This document shows positions 5,286 through 11,324 of a DNA stretch of 11,324 nucleotides, piece after piece. How positions within the stretch are numbered: the first letter of the stretch is position 1; every line of letters starts with the position of its first letter. Source of the DNA: Sphingomonas sp. (GTDB taxonomy: Bacteria; Pseudomonadota; Alphaproteobacteria; Sphingomonadales; Sphingomonadaceae); NCBI GenBank assembly GCA_013812805.1, contig JACCSV010000062.1:1-11324 (forward strand), in the 5' to 3' direction. The notes beneath the pieces are model-generated. The model saw only the letters and a list, made by a program, of their open reading frames with translations. It had not been told where the DNA came from and searched no databases. The position numbers were made by a program, and so were the translations under genes.

Positions 5286-5621
5286 ATGATGCGAATTGCA
5301 ATGTCGCCAGCAGCGGCCGGCCTGCTTCGTGCCCTGCTTGCCCGAGCGGCCGTGGACCGCGATAGGATTTTACTCACGGAGTTCCGCTCTGTTGACTGGC
5401 AGTCACTCACCTTCATTGGCGAGCGCCACGAATTTCAGCTTCGCGTTGCCGGGCCGAACGCATTCGAGGTCGTGTCCCGGCTATTGTCCGGCCTCGACGA
5501 GCATCAGTTCGAAATTCCCGGCCACCTCGTCGCCGACATCATAGTCATCGGCGAGCCCCGCCGGCAACACGACGGCTCAGTCACTGTGTCGATGGAAGCG
5601 CTGACCGTGGCCCAGGACTAG
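5286..5621 (+). CDS. Conserved-looking hypothetical protein, 111 aa
   Basis: The start is fixed by GGAGGAA five bases upstream. The protein is soluble, with no signal peptide or membrane segment. A helical N-terminus (MSPAAAGLLRALLARAAVDRDRILL) is followed by EFRSVDWQSLTFIGERHEF, a strand-rich half with QLRVAGPNAFEVVSRLLSGL and FEIPGHLVADIIVIGEPRR, and a closing strand SVTVSMEALTVA. I recall similar proteins of about 105-115 residues from sphingomonads, all without a function, and I will not assign one. It lies 94 bases upstream of the topoisomerase IB gene in the same direction. Before the IS insertion it was the divergent neighbour of the S24 repressor and is therefore a possible target of that regulator, but nothing in the sequence proves it. 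Confidence 0.72.
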   Translation: MMRIAMSPAAAGLLRALLARAAVDRDRILLTEFRSVDWQSLTFIGERHEFQLRVAGPNAFEVVSRLLSGLDEHQFEIPGHLVADIIVIGEPRRQHDGSVTVSMEALTVAQD

Positions 5622-5715
5622 GAGGTGCCGCCCAAGCAACTGTGCAATCGGCAGCAGTGGGAACCGCCCTGCCCTCCGGTCGCTTTATCCGGCTCATGCA
5701 CACGTACTCCTACTG

Positions 5716-6819
5716 ATGCTCCGTCACAGCAGCGACAGCGAGCCCGGCTACACGCGCAAGCGAATGGGCCGATACTGGGCCTATTTCGACGAGGCCGGCG
5801 CGCGCCTCGCCGACCGCGACGCGATCGACCGGCTCAACTCGATCGCGCTCCCCCCCGCCTACGAGAAGGCGTGGTTCTGCAAGAATGCCAACGGCCACCT
5901 TCAGGCAACCGGGGTCGATGCGCGTGGCCGCAAGCAATATCGCTACCATGAAGACTTCCGAGCCCGTCGCGACAAGAAGAAATATGTCGGCGCGCTCGAA
6001 TTCGGTGCGGCGCTGCCCAAGCTTCGGCGTCGAATTGCCAGCGACCTCAGGAAGCGCAACCTCAGCCGCGAGGCGGTGCTGGCAGCGATAATTCGGCTGC
6101 TCGACACGCAATATCTGCGGGTCGGCAACGAGCAATATGCCAAGGATAACAAGAGCTTCGGAGCCACCACGCTGCGCTCGCGCCACGTCAAGCGCGAGGG
6201 AAGCCGGCTGATGATGAGGTTCAAGGGCAAGCACGGCATCGTTCGCGAAGTGCCGATTACGGACGCCAACCTGAAGCGAATCGTCGGCCGCTGCCAGGAC
6301 CTGCCGGGGCAGAACCTCTTTCAATATATCGGCGCCGAAGGCGAGCCTTGCCCGATAACCTCGGCCGACGTGAACGACTATATCCGCGAAGCAACCGGTG
6401 GCGACTTCACCGCCAAGAACTTTCGCACCTGGGGGGCGAGCGTGATCGCGTTCGAAAAGCTGATGGAGGCCAAGGAAACCCGCCGAGTAAGCCTCAAGAC
6501 CGTGCTCGAGCCGGTCGCCGAAGCGCTTGGCAACACGCCGGCAATCAGCCGCCAGTCCTACGTTCACCCGAAGCTGATCGACGCAGCGAAGGACAGCCCG
6601 CGCGATCCGCTGAATGGCATGGAACGCCCGCGCGGGCGCAAATGGCTGTCCTCAGCCGAAGTCGGACTGCTCGACTTCCTCGCCGGCAAGAAGCCTCGCA
6701 AGCGCATGACCGCGCGGCAGGTCGAGCGTACTGCCGAGGCGGCTATCGCCGCCGCCGAAGCAGTGGGGCCCGCGAAGGTCCGCGAAGCCGCCGAGGAGGC
6801 GGCGCAAGCGGGCGCTTGA
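5716..6819 (+). CDS. DNA topoisomerase IB (poxvirus/bacterial type)
   Basis: The 367-aa protein relaxes supercoils by nicking one strand through a 3'-phosphotyrosine link. All five catalytic positions are visible: Arg135 (YLRVGNEQYA), Lys172 (FKGKHG), Arg237 (FRTWGAS), Asn273 (LGNTPA) and nucleophile Tyr282 (SRQSYVHP). The spacing follows Deinococcus TopIB (R137, K174, R239, N280, Y289, from memory), including Asn where poxvirus enzymes have His. The N-terminal DNA-clamp domain holds GYTRKRMGRYWAYFD and HLQATGVDARGRKQYRYHEDF. The C-terminus adds an alanine/lysine-rich tail (from about residue 325) that may bind DNA. ATG 5716 fits family N-termini, but I find no Shine-Dalgarno sequence before it. 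The mscS-like gene follows after 20 bases. Bacterial TopIB occurs patchily and is not essential where studied. Confidence 0.95.
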   Translation: MLRHSSDSEPGYTRKRMGRYWAYFDEAGARLADRDAIDRLNSIALPPAYEKAWFCKNANGHLQATGVDARGRKQYRYHEDFRARRDKKKYVGALEFGAALPKLRRRIASDLRKRNLSREAVLAAIIRLLDTQYLRVGNEQYAKDNKSFGATTLRSRHVKREGSRLMMRFKGKHGIVREVPITDANLKRIVGRCQDLPGQNLFQYIGAEGEPCPITSADVNDYIREATGGDFTAKNFRTWGASVIAFEKLMEAKETRRVSLKTVLEPVAEALGNTPAISRQSYVHPKLIDAAKDSPRDPLNGMERPRGRKWLSSAEVGLLDFLAGKKPRKRMTARQVERTAEAAIAAAEAVGPAKVREAAEEAAQAGA

Positions 6820-6839
6820 TAGCCGGCCAAGCTGCCGCC

Positions 6840-7997
6840 ATGACGAACTGGATGGCGGATCATTCCGAACGCTGGGAGCAGGTTGGCGCTTGGCTGCTCG
6901 CCAACGACGAGGCGCTGCTGGTCGGCGCAATCGTCGCTGCGTGCCTGGTCGCGGTGATGGTCGTGCTTCGCTCGATCGGCCAGCGAATCGTCGCCGCTGA
7001 CCCCGACTGCCGGACCTGGAAATCGGTGATCGCGCGGGTGCTGGCCAAGACCAGCCTTGCATTCATGGTCGTCGCAGCGCTGGAGGCAGCGACGGTCTAT
7101 GTCGTGCCGCCGAGCCGGCTGGTGCGTCCGCTCGACATCCTGTTTATCATCGTTTTTGCGCTGCAGGCGGCTGTATGGGCGCGCGAGCTGATCCTCGGAG
7201 TGATAAGCCGGCGTGTCGGCGACGATCCCGGGGAAACCACGCTGGGCAATGCCCGGACGATCGTTCGCGTCCTGGTCAGCGTCATCCTGTTCGCGATCGC
7301 CTTCATCGTCATCCTCGACAATATCGGCGTCAATGTCACCGCGCTGGTCGCCGGCCTCGGCATCGGCGGAATCGCCATCGGGCTCGCCGCGCAGGGTATC
7401 TTTTCCGACCTGTTCGCCGCGCTCGCCATCCTGTTCGACAAGCCATTCCGGCGCGGCGACACGATCAGTTACGGCGCCAGCATCGGCGTCGTCGAGCGGA
7501 TCGGCCTCAAGACGACGCGCCTTCGGGCGCTGAGCGGCGAAGACATCGTCATGGCCAACACCAAGCTGCTCGAGCAGGAAATACGAAACCTCGCGCAAGG
7601 GCTGACTCGGCGGACGACTCTGACCTTCGGAGTCGTCTACCAGACCGCTCCGGAAAAGCTGCGGCGGATCCAGGAGATCGCCCGCGACGCAGTCAACGCC
7701 GAGTCCGGCTGCGGCTTCGTGCGCTGCGCGATGACCGGCTTTGGCCCGTCGAGCCTCGACCATGAGATCGTCTACGATTGCACCAGTCTCGAACCAAACG
7801 AGATCGCTGCGGACCGCTCGGCGATCATGATGCGGCTGATCGAGGCGTTTGCCGCCGACAAGGTCGAATTTGCTTATCCGACCCAGACCACCTTTACCTC
7901 GGCACCGGACGGAACGCTGGTGATGCCATACTCAACCCACCCAATCGTCATCGAGGCGCACGGCAGCGAGGACGGGGATGCCGACCGCCCGGCTTGA
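6840..7997 (+). CDS. MscS-family mechanosensitive ion channel
   Basis: I start at ATG 6840 (385 aa), 20 bases after the topoisomerase stop. The frame is open far upstream, but that part overlaps the topoisomerase gene and is a shadow. Several transmembrane helices precede the pore: about residues 24-44 (LLVGAIVAACLVAVMVVL), 64-85, 92-112 (PLDILFIIVFALQAAVWA) and 133-155 (IVRVLVSVILFAIAFIVIL). The pore-lining TM3 follows with the Gly/Ala pattern VTALVAGLGIGGIAIGLAAQ, then the family motif GIFSDLFAALAILFDKPFRRGD leading into the cytoplasmic beta domain. The later alpha/beta vestibule contains LTFGVVYQTAPEKLRRIQEI. Such inner-membrane channels release solutes on hypo-osmotic shock. There are more helices than in E. 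coli MscS, placing it with the longer relatives. The next gene starts inside its last codons. The start has no clear ribosome-binding site, so coupling to the upstream gene is possible. Confidence 0.92.
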   Translation: MTNWMADHSERWEQVGAWLLANDEALLVGAIVAACLVAVMVVLRSIGQRIVAADPDCRTWKSVIARVLAKTSLAFMVVAALEAATVYVVPPSRLVRPLDILFIIVFALQAAVWARELILGVISRRVGDDPGETTLGNARTIVRVLVSVILFAIAFIVILDNIGVNVTALVAGLGIGGIAIGLAAQGIFSDLFAALAILFDKPFRRGDTISYGASIGVVERIGLKTTRLRALSGEDIVMANTKLLEQEIRNLAQGLTRRTTLTFGVVYQTAPEKLRRIQEIARDAVNAESGCGFVRCAMTGFGPSSLDHEIVYDCTSLEPNEIAADRSAIMMRLIEAFAADKVEFAYPTQTTFTSAPDGTLVMPYSTHPIVIEAHGSEDGDADRPA

Positions 7998-8433
7998 CCA
8001 GATTCGCGCCCGCCTCGGCGAGGAGATCGGAACCTCGGGGTGGATCCTGGTCGACCAGGACCGGATCGCAGCCTTCGCCGAGGCGACCGAAGACCGCCAG
8101 TTCACCCACCTCGATCCGAATCTGGCGGCGCAAACTCCGTTCGGCGGCACGATTGCCCATGGTTTCCTGTCGTTGTCCCTGCTGTCGCGGATGGCAGCGG
8201 AGGTGATGCTGGTGCCCGATACGGTGAAGATGGCCGTCAACTACGGCTTCGACAGGGTGCGTTTCCTGGCGCCGGTGCGCTCCGGCAAGCGGGTCCGCGG
8301 GCGCTTCACGCTGGAAAGCGTGCATGACAAGGCGCCCGACCAGCTGCTGCTCCGCCACCTCGTCGCGGTCGAGATAGAAGATGAAGACAGGCCGGCGCTA
8401 AGCGCGCAATGGCTGACCCTGCTGATTACCTGA
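7978..8433 (+). CDS. MaoC-family hotdog-fold dehydratase / enoyl-CoA hydratase
   Basis: The 151-aa protein has the MaoC hydratase signature TEDRQFTHLDPNLAAQTPFG, with the catalytic pair Asp39 and His44 at the five-residue spacing known from PhaJ-type (R)-enoyl-CoA hydratases. GGTIAHGFLSLSLL, the core hotdog helix, follows. A later strand reads VNYGFDRVRFLAPVRSGKRV, also typical. These enzymes add water across a 2-enoyl-CoA double bond to give a 3-hydroxyacyl-CoA; some relatives (NodN-like) have other or unknown substrates. The start at 7978 has GAGGA five bases away and lies within the end of the mscS-like gene (20-base overlap). The thiolase follows after 10 bases. The neighbour suggests a role in acyl-CoA degradation or interconversion. 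The exact substrate cannot be read from the sequence. Confidence 0.88.
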   Translation: MPTARLDQIRARLGEEIGTSGWILVDQDRIAAFAEATEDRQFTHLDPNLAAQTPFGGTIAHGFLSLSLLSRMAAEVMLVPDTVKMAVNYGFDRVRFLAPVRSGKRVRGRFTLESVHDKAPDQLLLRHLVAVEIEDEDRPALSAQWLTLLIT

Positions 8434-8443
8434 GGAGAAAAGA

Positions 8444-9622
8444 ATGCCGCGCGACGCAGTGATCGTCTCGACCGCCCGTACCCCGATCGGAAAAGCCTAT
8501 CGCGGCGCCTTTAATGCGACGCCCTCGCCGACGCTCGCCGCCCACCCGATCCGCGCCGCGCTGGAACGGGCCAAGGTCGATCCGGCCGAGGTCGACGACG
8601 TGATCATGGGCGCGGCGTTGCAGCAGGGCGTGCAGACCACCATCGGCCGAACCGCCGCGCTTCGCGCCGGGCTGCCGGTGACCGTTTCCGGCATGTCAAT
8701 CGACCGCCAGTGCGCCTCGGGGCTGATGTCGATCGCCACCGCGGCCAAGCAGGTGATCGTCGATCGCATGGACGTGGTCGTTGCCGGCGGCGTCGAATCG
8801 ATCTCGCTGGTGCAGACCGGCGAGATGCGGCTCGGGCCAGATCCTGAGCTCTTGTCGATGCACAACGGCGTCTACATGCCGATGATCGACACTGCCGAAG
8901 TCGTCGGCAACCGCTACAGCATCTCGCGCGAGCGGTGCGACGCTTATGCGCTTCGCTCGCAACAGCGCACCGCCGCCGCCCAGGCCGAAGGGCGCTTCGC
9001 TGACGAGATCATCGCCGTGACCGCAACGATGGGCGTCAAGGACAAGGAAACCGGCGCCATTTCGATGCGCGAAGTCACGCTCGACAAGGACGAGGGCAAT
9101 CGCCCGGAGACGACCCTCGAGGGACTAGCCAAGCTGGAACCGGTGCGCGGCCCCGACAAATTGATCACGGCCGGAAACGCGAGCCAGCTGTCCGACGGCG
9201 CGTCGGCCTGCGTGGTGATGGATGCCGACCTCGCCGAGAAGCGCGGCCTCGACCCGCTCGGCCGCTACCTCGGAATGGCGGTGGCGGGCACAGATCCCGA
9301 CGAGATGGGCATCGGTCCGGTGTTCGCAGTCCCCAAGCTGCTCGATCGATTCGGGCTCGAGGTCGACGACATCGACCTGTGGGAGCTCAACGAGGCGTTC
9401 GCCGTGCAGGTGCTCTATTGCCAGGACAAGCTCGGCATCCCCGACGACAAGCTCAACGTCGACGGCGGCGCGATCTCGATCGGCCACCCGTACGGAATGT
9501 CCGGCGCGCGGCTGGTCGGCCATGCGCTGATCGAAGGCAAGCGCCGCGGCGAGCGCTACGTCGTCGTTACCATGTGCGTCGGCGGCGGCATGGGCGCCGC
9601 GGGCCTGTTCGAGGTGCTGTGA
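8444..9622 (+). CDS. Acetyl-CoA C-acyltransferase / thiolase
   Basis: This full-length thiolase has 392 aa, the usual size. The nucleophile is Cys90 in SIDRQCASGL. The second-half active site holds the LNEAFAVQ motif, His348 in ISIGHPYGMSGARLVGH, and the acid-base Cys378 in VVTMCVGGGMGAAGLFEVL. The start follows AGGAG at six bases. The enzyme either cleaves 3-ketoacyl-CoA (beta-oxidation) or condenses two acyl-CoAs; the sequence alone does not settle the direction, so I give no symbol. Tyr after His-Pro (HPYGMSG) replaces the more common Leu/Ile, a minor variation. It follows the MaoC-type hydratase, with which it could share a pathway, though no dehydrogenase for the intermediate step lies in this window. 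Its stop overlaps the GTG of the serine hydrolase (GTGA, 9619-9622). Confidence 0.94.
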   Translation: MPRDAVIVSTARTPIGKAYRGAFNATPSPTLAAHPIRAALERAKVDPAEVDDVIMGAALQQGVQTTIGRTAALRAGLPVTVSGMSIDRQCASGLMSIATAAKQVIVDRMDVVVAGGVESISLVQTGEMRLGPDPELLSMHNGVYMPMIDTAEVVGNRYSISRERCDAYALRSQQRTAAAQAEGRFADEIIAVTATMGVKDKETGAISMREVTLDKDEGNRPETTLEGLAKLEPVRGPDKLITAGNASQLSDGASACVVMDADLAEKRGLDPLGRYLGMAVAGTDPDEMGIGPVFAVPKLLDRFGLEVDDIDLWELNEAFAVQVLYCQDKLGIPDDKLNVDGGAISIGHPYGMSGARLVGHALIEGKRRGERYVVVTMCVGGGMGAAGLFEVL

Positions 9623-10707
9623 ACCTCCTCTTCCACGTCGCACTTGCGGCATTGGCGGCCGTGGAGCCACCGCAGCCCGACGCGGTCGCGCTTGCCGAGC
9701 TCGACGGATACGCTCGCGGCCGCACCGACGCGGGAGATTTTTCAGGGGTGGTGCTGGTTGCCAAGGACGGCGCGGTGCTGCTCGAGCACGCTTACGGGAA
9801 GCGCGACGAAGCCAAGGACGATCTGATCGAGCCGTCTACCCAGTTCAATCTCGCTTCCGCAGGCAAGATGTTCACGTCGGTCGCGATCCTGCAGCAGATC
9901 GCCGCCGGGCGCATTACGCTCGACACCCGTGTCGGCGAGGTCATCCGTGACTATCCCAACCGGGCGTTCGCCGACCATGCGACCGTCCGCCAGCTCTTGA
10001 CGCATAGCTCGGGCGCCGGCGACATCGACCTGTTCGGCGTCGAGAATGCGGCCAACCGACAGAGCGCCCGCACGGTCGCTTAGATGATCGCTCTTCACCA
10101 CCGGCGGGCACCGGCGTTCGCTCCGGGCTCGAAGCAGGAGTATGGCAATTTCGGCATGGTGGTGCTCGGCCGGATGGTCGAGATTCTCTCCGGCGAGAAT
10201 TACGAAACCTATGTCCAGCGCCGCATCTTCGCTCCGGCCGGCATGACCCGCACCGGCTTTGTCGATTGCACCGCGGCGTTGCCCGACCTCGCAGTCGGCT
10301 ACGCGACAGTGAACGGAAAGCGCGGGGTCAATTGCAGCACGCAGCCGCGTCGCGGCTTTCCTGCCGGCGGCACGGTCTCGACCGCCCGCGACATGCTTCG
10401 CTTCGTCGAAGCGCTTCGCTCCGGCAAGCTGATCCCAAAGCCACTGTTTGCGCAAGCTACCCGCACGCACCGCGAATTCATGGGCCTAGGGTTCTTCGCG
10501 ACGGAATACGGCCCCGACATCCCGACTCGCGACTTTCGCTGGGGCCACGGCGGCAGCAGCGACGGCGTGTGCACCGACGTCCGCACCCACCCCGAGACCG
10601 GCGAGACGATCATCGTGCTCGCCAACCGCGATCCGCCGGTGTGCTTCGACGTCTCCGGCTTTCTCCACAAACGCTGGAACCAGCGCCGTCAGGACTCGAA
10701 GCGATAG
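9619..10707 (+). pseudogene. Beta-lactamase-family serine hydrolase interrupted by an in-frame amber codon
   Basis: From GTG 9619 (GTGA overlap with the thiolase stop) the frame gives a signal-like start, MNLLFHVALAALAAVEPP if GTG is read as Met. The PF00144 motif SxxK follows as Ser80-Ala-Gly-Lys83 in FNLASAGKMFTS, then VRQLLTHSSGAGDI. TAG at 10081-10083 (codon 155) stops the frame. The same frame resumes without shift: APAFAPGSKQEYGNFGMVVL with Tyr175-Gly-Asn177, and the third motif His310-Gly-Gly in WGHGGSSDG. It ends at 10707, 362 residues if read through, normal for the family. Alignment across the stop needs no insertion or deletion, so one base change (for example GAG to TAG) would explain it. 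The alternatives are a sequencing error or amber readthrough. Intact relatives are periplasmic or secreted esterases, peptidases or beta-lactamase-like enzymes. The ATG at 10084 could restart translation but would lack the nucleophile. Confidence 0.84.
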
Positions 10708-11324
10708 CCATGCCGCTCGATCAGCGCCCCGTCACGGATGGCCACCAGGTCGCGCAGCTCGGCGCTGTAATAGTCCGCGTAAGGGAGGTGCTCGGTCGTA
10801 TTGAGGGGTGGAGCGGCGGCGAGATGGGAAGCGGCGGCTGCGCTGATTGGCTCTCCAGCCGCGCGCACTAGCGGCGGGAGCTCGTCGCGCATCGACTCCA
10901 TGCGTGCGATGTGCACCGCGCCGTCCTCGCCATACATGTAACGATAGAGGAAGGTGTAGAAGCCGATACCGGTGCGGCCGATCGCCGCCAGCTGCGGCCC
11001 TGGCAGGTTGAGGCCGCGGCTGGTGTATGAAGGCGGCAGCGCGGCAACCGCGGCTTCGAGATGAGCGCCACCGCTGCCGAGGTTGAGCATGTTGGTGATC
11101 GTCCCTTCGAAGCCGAGCGCGCCATCGTCGCTCAACGTCCGGAACAAAGCGTTGGGCTGCGACATCGCCGACTGGAACGCGTACCAGGAAACGTAATAGC
11201 TCCACGGGTTGCGGACGAGGCCAATCACTGGAAGACCGGCGAGTTCCGGCGGGATCAGGCGGCGCGGCAGATGATAGCCGATCTGCTGGGCGCCTTCGAA
11301 GAACCGCAGCAGCCACTGGTTGAC
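10689..11324 (-). CDS. Sulfotransferase-like protein, C-terminal part
   Basis: The frame is open from the right edge to the TGA at 10691-10689, giving the last 211 residues; the start lies outside the window. PVIGLVRNPWSYYVSWYAFQ matches the 3'-phosphate-binding (PAPS) motif of sulfotransferases, with Arg-Asn-Pro and a following Ser two turns later. The rest is mixed alpha/beta, including GFYTFLYRYMYGEDGAVHIARMESMRDEL, a phrase typical of the bacterial sulfotransferase-family proteins of this type, and an end reading LPYADYYSAELRDLVAIRDG-ALIERHGYRF. The latter fits the common closing pattern Y-x-x-Y-Y-x-x-x-L, then an acidic residue near the C-terminus. The 5'-phosphosulfate loop expected near the N-terminus is not in the window, so activity and substrate are unknown. 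It converges on the serine hydrolase pseudogene, with a 19-base overlap of the two ends. Confidence 0.74.
   Translation of the reverse strand, partial: VNQWLLRFFEGAQQIGYHLPRRLIPPELAGLPVIGLVRNPWSYYVSWYAFQSAMSQPNALFRTLSDDGALGFEGTITNMLNLGSGGAHLEAAVAALPPSYTSRGLNLPGPQLAAIGRTGIGFYTFLYRYMYGEDGAVHIARMESMRDELPPLVRAAGEPISAAAASHLAAAPPLNTTEHLPYADYYSAELRDLVAIRDGALIERHGYRFES

Noticed and set aside
5225..5370. A 46-codon plus-strand frame starting MEENRDLRRLPVSER
   Set aside because: Most of its second half overlaps the better supported 111-aa gene in a different frame, and it has no convincing ribosome site.
6348..6839. A 164-residue N-terminal extension of the MscS-like channel
   Set aside because: It lies in another frame of the topoisomerase IB gene, is rich in Arg/Ser/Gly and low in complexity, and the channel has a sensible start at 6840.
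6564..7763. A 399-codon minus-strand open frame
   Set aside because: It is antisense to topoisomerase IB and the MscS-like gene, rich in Asp/Arg/Gln with no recognisable motif; it is a by-product of high GC.
10084..10707. A separate gene starting at the ATG after the amber codon
   Set aside because: It is in the same frame as the upstream half and contains only the second and third serine-hydrolase motifs, so it is the C-terminal part of one interrupted gene.

Overview
The window looks like a chromosomal segment of a high-GC alphaproteobacterium, most likely a member of the Sphingomonadaceae/Sphingomonadales. This rests on the base composition and on several small proteins whose general look I associate with sphingomonads; no database search was possible.

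Left arm (1-3138, minus strand): a three-gene run reads leftwards. It consists of a 69-aa conserved-looking small protein, then tamA (BamA/Omp85-type outer-membrane barrel), then tamB, whose N-terminal 307 residues are in the window. tamA and tamB are joined by a TGATG stop/start overlap. Together they would form the translocation and assembly module that links inner and outer membrane. A short divergent spacer with a TTGAC-containing dyad separates this run from a 54-aa two-helix membrane protein (3232-3396, plus). That gene meets, tail to tail, an S24-type (LexA/CI-like) HTH repressor (3401-4048, minus).

Middle (4082-5057): a complete, well-delimited insertion sequence of 960 bp lies immediately upstream of the repressor promoter. 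It has 24-bp inverted termini (22/24 identical) and a perfect 8-bp target duplication, AGACAAGT. Inside are the N-terminal zinc-ribbon part of an IS1595-family transposase whose catalytic domain has been deleted, a 49-aa accessory ORF coupled to it by ATGA, and a convergent 61-aa passenger gene. The element cannot make a complete transposase, so any further movement would need help in trans. Its left end sits where the -35 box of the repressor promoter should be.

Right arm (5286-10707, plus strand): a 111-aa hypothetical protein is followed by DNA topoisomerase IB with all five catalytic residues, a MscS-type mechanosensitive channel, a MaoC-like hotdog hydratase, a thiolase and a beta-lactamase-family serine hydrolase. 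From MscS onwards the genes overlap or are only a few bases apart, suggesting one transcript. MaoC and thiolase suggest acyl-CoA metabolism. The serine hydrolase is interrupted by a single in-frame amber codon between its SxxK and YxN motifs. At the right edge a sulfotransferase-like gene runs in from outside on the minus strand and overlaps the hydrolase end by 19 bases.

I see no rRNA, tRNA, CRISPR array or phage module. The most informative features are the decayed IS1595 element with its passenger gene, its placement against the repressor promoter, and the amber-interrupted hydrolase.
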